In this document: positions 57,001 to 64,000 of the stretch, one piece after another
Position numbering within the stretch: the first letter of the stretch is position 1
How the letters are laid out: every line of letters starts with the position of its first letter
DNA from: Rotaria socialis
Taxonomy: Eukaryota > Rotifera > Eurotatoria > Philodinida > Philodinidae
DNA: 64,000 bases
Direction of reading: 5' to 3'
Assembly (NCBI GenBank): GCA_905331475.1
Contig: CAJNYU010001597.1
Location: forward strand, 1 to 64,000
Notes under the pieces: generated by a model
What the model saw: only the letters and a program-made list of their open reading frames with translations
What the model was told of the DNA's origin: nothing
The model's database searches: none
Made by a program: the position numbers and the translations under genes

Positions 57001-57612
57001 ATATTGTACCAACGGATTGTTTTTGTCCAATCTTACAGATGCACCATTATCTGGATCCTTTCTTTTAGTAACTCGATTCTGGTAATTATAAACTTCAAAA
57101 TAACGCGATAAATTCAAATAATAAACAACAAAGATTTCTTCATTTGAACTTCTACCGGGATGAATGGATTATAGTTCTTCTTTTCTCAGCTAATAATACA
57201 GATAGTTGAAGCAAATGCAAAGTGAACCATTTTTCTTCACAATTAATCCTGAATTCTGAGAAACTCACTATCTAAGTCTCATCACACATTTCTTTTGCTT
57301 GTAGTAGCTAATAGATATTCTTTTCTTTTTAGCTCTAACGTGATCAATAAGAGTTTTCTTGATTCATTTAGAATTTTCCCGTTTATACCTTTTATACCGC
57401 CTCTTTTCAATTGTAAAATCACTACAAACACCAGGACCGAATCAAAAAATATGTTGTTTCGTCAAAAGGAATAAAGCGAGGCTTCTACACTCTGAAGTAC
57501 AGGTGGAGTAAGGGAATACCACAATCAAATAGATATGTGCAGGACGAACATCATGGTTATCAGATACGATAGTAAATGAACGTTTACGAGCCGTATTACG
57601 CGGATCATTTTC
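57001..57612 (-). pseudogene. Unrecognised coding-like relic
   Basis: The minus strand shows two open, protein-like stretches. One is at 57612-57480 (DPRNTARKRSFTIVSDNHDV then RPAHIYLIVVFPYS). The other is at 57162-57001 (GRSSNEEIFVVYYLNLSRYF, EVYNYQNRVTKRKDPDNG, ASVRLDKNNPLVQYF). Stops and frame changes lie between them. Introns might account for some of these, but no complete model closes. The family is not recognised. Confidence 0.4.
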
Positions 57613-59893
57613 GATCTATCGACGATTCATTAATGCTAGAAAAATTCATCCATAAATATAAACTATTGTATTTCATTACCAACGAGAAATTTCTAATTAG
57701 TATATATATATATAAATAATAAAGTTGAGAAAAGGAAACAAGATTGATCAGTTACCGACAGACAGGTCAGTCTGAAATCTGAATCAGTCAGTACCCAGGC
57801 TGCTTGATAACTGGTACCGGTTGCATCTCTGCGTTATACACTGGTATCAATATCGTAGAAATTGATTGCATTCAAATGAAGTAAATAACAAATAATTTAA
57901 TAGATAATCAAGAATACTTGTAACAGAGAATGACAATATCTCAAAAGCATAATTGTTGCAAATTGAAAATAGTTAATATGTACTTACGGTCTTAAACGTG
58001 CTTATCTGATTGTGAGCTTTGCGAAACCTTTCGCAAGATAATCGAAAAGTGTGTTCTACTCATAGTTTTCTTTTAGACATGGATAAATATCCACAGCTTG
58101 CTGAAACGATTCGATATTATTCTACTGTTTTATCAGAAAAAATGGAAAAGGCAATTCGTTATATTTCATTGTGACATGCTTGAAAAGCTTTTCATATGAT
58201 TAATTGATATGGTTTATGAAATTCACTTGTATTACTTCAATATTGTGACGTGTCTGTTTTTTTAAAGCTTCCCAATGAATTCTTATACGATAAGGATTAA
58301 AATGGTCAATTAACCATTCAATATGCAAAAATAGTGACTTACTTGATATACGTGTTTTATCAAGTGAACGAATTTGTTAAAGCACACATAGACAAGGACG
58401 TAAGAACATTACTCAAAATATTAATAAAACTATATTGAACTATTATATTTGTAGAATCTGTTTATTTCGGACTTCTATAAGATGAATAACAAAAATTTCA
58501 TCAATGATCATGGATAAGATATCTTTTTATTTGTATATTTGTCTTGTTCAACACTCTTCTTACTTGAAACAAAGTTGATCAATTCATGATTAACGAAAAA
58601 ATCTTGAATGTTTTTTTCTCTCTAGCTGGTACCTTCTTAGAATATTTCCTTGATCTGTTTCTATTCTAATGCAGAAACAGATTGGCAAATTCTTGTTTTC
58701 AACAGGAAAAAATTCGGACAGAATTAAAGAATAAATTTCATTGGTGGTTTTTTTAGAGAACAGAGAAGCAGGAAGAGAAAAAAGATTGATGATCATTTTT
58801 GAAATCCTATTCATTTTGGATATATTCTACTAAAAATTTGATTATTTAAAACTAAAAGATAATCATTGATCGATTTGTAAAATTGTCCTAGACAATTATC
58901 TATTTTATTGTTGAAAGTTCAATCAAATAATATTGATGTCAGTTTATCTCGTTGAAAAAAAACAGTTTATCATTGGATAATTGTACAATTATTCTTGAAT
59001 ATCCGTTCTATGGACAAATGAAACAATTCAAAAACATTTCATGTCATTTCGTTTCGTTTGATTTCATTTCTTCAATAAATCTCAAATTATTTCTTTTGAC
59101 TAAAAATGAAAGCGCAAATTCTTTTCTTTAAAGTTAATCAAACATGGATATTTTCTTGCTTTATCATGAAAAATATGAATAGAAGAAAAGAAAATCTTGC
59201 GAGATATAAATCGACAATATGATTTGTTTGATATTTTTTCAGGTGCCTGTCGTTTTTTCTTCTTCAAATAAGTGAACAAAAAGAAAAGAAAAGAAAAGAA
59301 AAAAAGTTTATTGATATGCGATGAAATACGTGTTAATTCGATCGTTTTTCATTCGATTTCATTTTTTATTTAGCAACTAATTAAGAAATTCTTTTCTTTA
59401 GAAATACCAACAATGAAAATGAAACAAAAATAAATTAAGATGAAATCAATCAATTGATGCTCTGTTAAACATCTTACAGATCATTTAATGTGACATTAAC
59501 ATTTTAGCATTTTTTTTCACTGTCTATTGTTATAGAATATAAAATAAATGTTTGGTCAACTATATTAAATATCCTTTCTTTTTTTTTAATATTCGTTTGA
59601 TTTGTCTTATGTTATTTAATAATAGAACAGAAGAGAAGATGAAAGAAATCGAATATAACATACTAATTATGTCATATGACAACGATGGATCAGCTTATCA
59701 ATTGAAGATTATGTAACTGGTCAATGGCAATCTAATCCACTACTTGAACATTTATATTCATATTCGATTCCATTTCAATGAACATTTTTCATCAATAAGA
59801 AAACAAGAAAAAGAGAATATAATGACCAATGAAATTGTTTTTCGCTTTCTCTTTTTTTTAAAGAAGAAAATTTGATGAAGGTCATTTTATAAA
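57613..59893. other. Intergenic, AT-rich
   Basis: No supportable gene. Open frame 58590-58814 has no motif. A (GAAAA)n tract lies at 59278-59302. Confidence 0.45.
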
Positions 59894-60337
59894 ATGATGG
59901 AAATTGGAGAAGGAGAAGAACACGAAGAAGTAGAAGAAGAAGAAGAAGAAGAAGAAGAAGAAGAAAAAAGACAATATGAAAGAAATCGTGGTGGTCGAAA
60001 ACAAGTTAAAATTGGTACAACACGTCGAAATGCTCGTGAGCGAAATCGTGTGCGTCATATAAATGCTTGTTTTGAAATTCTTCGTCAACATATTCCAAAT
60101 GAAAAACACAATAAAAAACTTTCGAAAGTTGATACACTTAAATCAGCAATGATTTATATTGAAAATCTTCGTCAACTTCTTCAATCAAATTCGTCATTAT
60201 CATCAATATCATCGTCATCATTATCGTCGTCGTCACAAATAATTTATCCTGATCAACAATCAAATATAATTATTCCAATTAATATTAAAAATGAAAATGT
60301 TTATTATTGGAATGATCGAAATTATTCATCAGAATAA
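59894..60337 (+). CDS. Achaete-scute-type bHLH transcription factor
   Basis: A DNA-binding regulator of neural and other precursor fates, acting in the nucleus as a heterodimer with an E protein on E-boxes. Single exon, 147 aa. Residues 12-24 are a poly-Glu run from a GAA repeat. The basic region RRNARERNRVRHINACFEIL has the Glu-Arg-x-Arg E-box contacts. Helix 1 leads to RQHIPNEKHNKKLSKVDTLK, the loop and helix 2 start, with the Lys-x-Ser-Lys-Val-x-Thr-Leu signature of the Achaete-Scute family. IENLRQLL completes helix 2, and a Ser-rich stretch follows. The C-terminus ends NVYYWNDRNYSSE, comparable to the short conserved tail of ASCL proteins. Confidence 0.9.
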   Translation: MMEIGEGEEHEEVEEEEEEEEEEEKRQYERNRGGRKQVKIGTTRRNARERNRVRHINACFEILRQHIPNEKHNKKLSKVDTLKSAMIYIENLRQLLQSNSSLSSISSSSLSSSSQIIYPDQQSNIIIPINIKNENVYYWNDRNYSSE

Positions 60338-61810
60338 ATGAGAAGATTTTATTTCGATATTTATATATTTACCCCCTAATGTTATTTCATATTTTCTCTC
60401 TTCTATAATTAACGAAAAGGAAAAAAAGAAAGGCATGTATTGTTTCATAGAATTTAATCTCCTACTGTTTTTAAATGTGTTTAGTTGATTGGAAAAAGAG
60501 TAGAGTAGACAACTAATTATGAAAATAAATGTATGTTTTCTGTTTTTTCTAATGTTACTTGACGTGTGTTCAATTGAATATGATGTAGATTCATTGTTTT
60601 TATTCTCATTTTGATTCCACTCAATGGCGTCAATGACTTTCTGTTTGCCTTGTTAATTAGAACATATTTCAATTCATTTCCGTTTTTATTTCCTACTCGG
60701 TCAACTTCTCGCTCTCTCCATCTCTCGACTCCATCCGGTCAACAACAATAATGATGAATGATCTCGTATTCATTCAATATGAAATATGAAATGAATCCTT
60801 TTATAATAGAAGAATTAAAATCAAATATTCGTTGTCATCGACAATTTAAACTAAAATACTTATTTAAATAATTCATATTTATTATTCTAATCACAATTTT
60901 CTCTTATTTATATTAAGTTTTTCCTTTTGTTTTTTAATAAAACTTAGAAGTGACTAAAAACATGTCGAACAATTATAAAATTAATGTTTTGAAATATTCT
61001 TAAAGAAATAAAAAGATATTTTGGTTTTTATCAAATAGAAATTTTGATAAATTTCTCATAAAACCTCGCAGTGATATTCAATTTTCATTTAAATGTTGTT
61101 GATTGATAATGTTTATGTGAATTTTAATTTCCGTTGAATCATTCGAAATATAAAAGAAAAGAAAAACAAATTTTTTAATATTAATTTAATAATAAATGTG
61201 AAAATTAAATATTCATCTAAAATAATGATTATCAGAGCTGATTTTAATTTTTAAAGTAAATAAGTAAAGTATAAAAAATAATGAAAAAGTTTTATCAGTA
61301 AATGAAATAGCTCAATGATTTCATTAAATATTTGTTCAAATTAAAGAAATATTAATTTTGAATATTGGTTATTTTATTTAAGAAAAAAAAGATAAAATAA
61401 TTTCAATCAACGTTCTAATCAATGAAAAATAAAAAACAAATAAGAAAAAATATTGAAAAAAAGAAGAAAAAGAAAAATTTTCTATGGTAACTATTTTTTT
61501 ACTAGAAAAAAATAAATAAAAATTTTCCAATAAATTTGATTGTATAATAAAATACAATAAGCTTTATCAATGAATATAACTTTCGATTTCTAAGAATCGA
61601 AAAGAAGAAGAAGAAAGATAATATTAGAAAATGAAGAAATTGAAATTGAAAAATGAAATAAAATATCTAAAAGAAACCATAATAAAAAAAGAAAGAATTT
61701 TCGACTTTCTTACTTTTTTCTTTTCATCTATTGAGATTAAACAAAAAAAAGGTCGACGAAAAGAAATTTTTTATTAAATTTTTAAAAATAAAATAAAATA
61801 AGAAAAATCT
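60338..61810. other. Intergenic, very AT-rich
   Basis: No gene or RNA supported. It presumably holds the promoter of the downstream kinase gene. Confidence 0.4.
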
Positions 61811-63184
61811 ATGTCAAGTGGATCAATGATCAATGTTGAACATCGACAAACAATTTCAAATTTATTCCACAAATTTATTCGAATGACTGTTAAACAAAAT
61901 AATTTAAATAAAAAATATAAAAAGAAACAAACAACAACAAATATTCAACAAATAAATCATTTTTATTCATCATCTACTAAAACGAAACAAAATTGTTTAA
62001 CTCAATCATTAGCAACATCGAATATTGATCAAAAGAAATTTATTTCAAATATTCACTTTTCTAATTCTTCAAATCCTTCAAATCAAAATAGTTCTTATTC
62101 GTACAGAGATAATTATCAAGAAGACAATTTTCATGATCAAGTGAGAATAAAAATTTCATTTTTATTTATTTTAATAAATAGATAACATAAAAACAAAAAA
62201 AAGAAATCTCAATTTGGAATAAATAACGCCTGAAGATCATAATTATGGAAAAAGAAAAGAATAGAAAAGAAATTTTTTCGTTTTTATAATAGAGAAAAAA
62301 GAAAAATTTCTTTTTTAACTATCAGCTAAAGAATGAAATATTGAAATGATGATTGACCTTGAAATAGAGAAAGAAACAAGTTTAGTTTTACTTTCTTCTT
62401 TTTTTCACTTGATTAATTTCAAAGCTTTGAAAAAAGGAAACAGGAAGCTAGTTGATTCATACCGTTAAATTGGTCAAAAAATAAAAGAAGAAGAAGAAGA
62501 AGAAGAAAATTAAATCAAAGTAAAATAGGAAAAGATCAGTTTTATTCTTAAATGAATGTCGATTTGTTATTCGGTTTGAATGAATTCTATAGATGAACAT
62601 CGACAATTCTTTATGGGACTTTATAAAGTAAAACAATATTAACAAAAAATGTCTTTGATTTGTTCGTTTTTTTTTCTACCTTTTATTGTTTCGTGTATAA
62701 GAAATAAATCTAATCCCATTAAATGGTATCGAAGAAGAAGAAAAAAAAGTCTAGTTAAAATTCTTTTTGTTTATATGTCTATTCGAATCAGTAATAGAGA
62801 CTGACAGTAACTAAACATTCGATGGAACAAGAGTAATGTTGCTTACAAAAATCCGAGAGAGTAAAGGACCGTCGACAGCCAAGGTTTTTCTTAGTTTCTT
62901 TTTCTCTTTTATTTTCTCTTTATTTTTTCCATAATTTTTCAATTCTAAATTTTAGTCGAATAATGGAAGTACTGGTTATGGATCAGGCCCAAATACAAGT
63001 GGTGTTGATTTACGTGATATGGAAAATTCATTTGGTGATATTGGATTAAGTATAACATCAAAACCTTTAGCTAAAGTTCAGGTTAATTTAATAAAGTTTT
63101 TTGTAAATAATAAAGCTAAATCTAATTTCAAATAGAAATTTTCTGTTCAAACTGTTTTAAATGGTTCGTTTCCTCGGGTAAGTG

Positions 63185-63218
<34 letters not shown>

Positions 63219-64000
63219 CACACAACAGCTAACAAATGGAAATCGTAGTGTTAAATCATATAATATATTAAATAATGATTCATCATTACCATTTTTAAAT
63301 GATAGTGTTGGATCTGGAGGTACATCAGCACGTTTACATCAAACAATAGTGCATCATTCTCATAATAATTCGAATCATCATCATCATGGTGGTGCTGCTG
63401 CTGTTACAGCAAGAAGTTTACGTAGAGAAAAAACTCGCGAAGGAAGTTTAAAATCATCTTCAAAAGATACAGATATAACAAATAATCATAATTTATATCA
63501 TCATCATAATACAAGTGCATCTTCAATTATTTCAAGTTCACATCAATTTTCAAGATCAAGAAGTTTCTTTAATAATAATTCAACTGACAATATTAATAAA
63601 ATGCCAAGTTTTCCAATGAAACCATCAGGTTTTATTTTATTTTATTTAAATTGGAAAAGAAAAAGAAAATATTTTGTTTCTTATTTGAATTTTAGAAGCG
63701 TTATCACATTATGGTGATAAATTAACTGAATTTGAAAAAAATGAAATATTCGATTTCAATGAAATTTATTTTCTTGGCTTAGAAGCTGAAAAAATTTCAG
63801 CAACAAATGTTAAAGATTATGATGATGAAAATGGTTCCTATATGAAAATGAGTAAAGATCATATTTGTTATCGATTTGAAATCTTAGAAACACTGGGCAA
63901 AGGTTCATTTGGTCTTGTTCTTCGTTGTTATGATCATAAAAAAAAAGAAACTGTTGCATTAAAAATAATTCGAAATAAAAAACGTTTTCAACAACAAGGT
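61811..64000 (+). CDS. DYRK2/3/4-type dual-specificity kinase, 5' part (runs off window)
   Basis: Protein kinase that autophosphorylates on Tyr and targets Ser/Thr. Proposed exons are 61811-62140, 62956-63081, 63136-63628 and 63696 to beyond 64000. An alternative first exon is 62836-62883 (MLLTKIRESKGPSTAK), spliced through a 72-bp intron to 62956 in the same phase. The N-terminal half is low complexity, with poly-Gln (63189-63218), His and Ser/Asn runs. Exon 4 carries the DYRK-homology box (GDKLTEFEKNEIFDFNEIYF then LGLEAEKISATN) and YDDENGSYMKMSKDHICYRF, the N-terminal autophosphorylation accessory region. Kinase subdomains I-II follow (LGKGSFGLVLRCYDHK, VALKIIRNKKRF with the ATP-binding Lys). 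The rest of the kinase lies outside the window. Confidence 0.88.

Noticed and set aside
59882..60109. Minus-strand poly-Phe frame
   Set aside because: Complement of the GAA repeat and bHLH coding sequence.

Overview
The window looks like nuclear DNA of a bdelloid rotifer. It is strongly AT-rich. Genes have many very short GT-AG introns (48-110 bp). It carries interstitial TGTGGG arrays, the telomeric repeat reported for bdelloids. It also holds an OPT-family oligopeptide transporter, a family normally absent from animals, and a small protein with the WLD-type N-terminal domain that I associate with bdelloid TPR/ART proteins. No species is assigned.

Left part (1 to ~22 kb) is a transposon graveyard. 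A Tc1/mariner-like element on the minus strand (about 557-6756) has diverged long terminal inverted repeats. It is split by a complete 2,877-bp hAT element (1745-4621, perfect 8-bp target duplication), a ~410-bp hAT-like MITE inside one terminal repeat, and an unidentified ~1.4-kb insert. Further right lie a C/G-rich inverted-ended element (7405-10430) containing a tRNA-like gene and an STPR-repeat ORF, then non-autonomous hAT elements with perfect 8-bp duplications (12872-13604 and 17109-18100). A piggyBac relic, a non-LTR reverse transcriptase relic, a fold-back element and several palindromes follow. The only intact host-like gene here is an unrecognised single-exon ORF at 14939-15448 (minus).

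Middle (22.8-27.5 kb): a secreted EGF-repeat protein gene with large introns. One intron holds a TA-flanked MITE and an interstitial telomeric array. The first exon has an in-frame TAG.

Right part (29-64 kb) is gene-rich. It contains a seven-LIM-domain protein (minus), an NHL-repeat type II membrane protein (minus), the OPT transporter (plus), a small type II membrane protein (minus) and a proline-iminopeptidase-like hydrolase with one internal TAG (minus). These are followed by an ML/NPC2-like secreted lipid-binding protein (plus), a small polytopic membrane protein (minus), an ADCY9-like membrane adenylyl cyclase in six exons (minus), two unrecognised small genes and a CCDC89-like coiled-coil protein. 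Last come the WLD-domain protein, an achaete-scute-type bHLH factor and the 5' half of a DYRK2/3/4-type kinase running off the right edge. Exon joins were made by hand from splice sites and reading phase. Most multi-exon models close to a multiple of three with no internal stop.

Functional links are few. The peptide transporter and the proline iminopeptidase lie within 3 kb of each other and could both serve peptide scavenging. The other genes look like independent signalling, adhesion and developmental genes.
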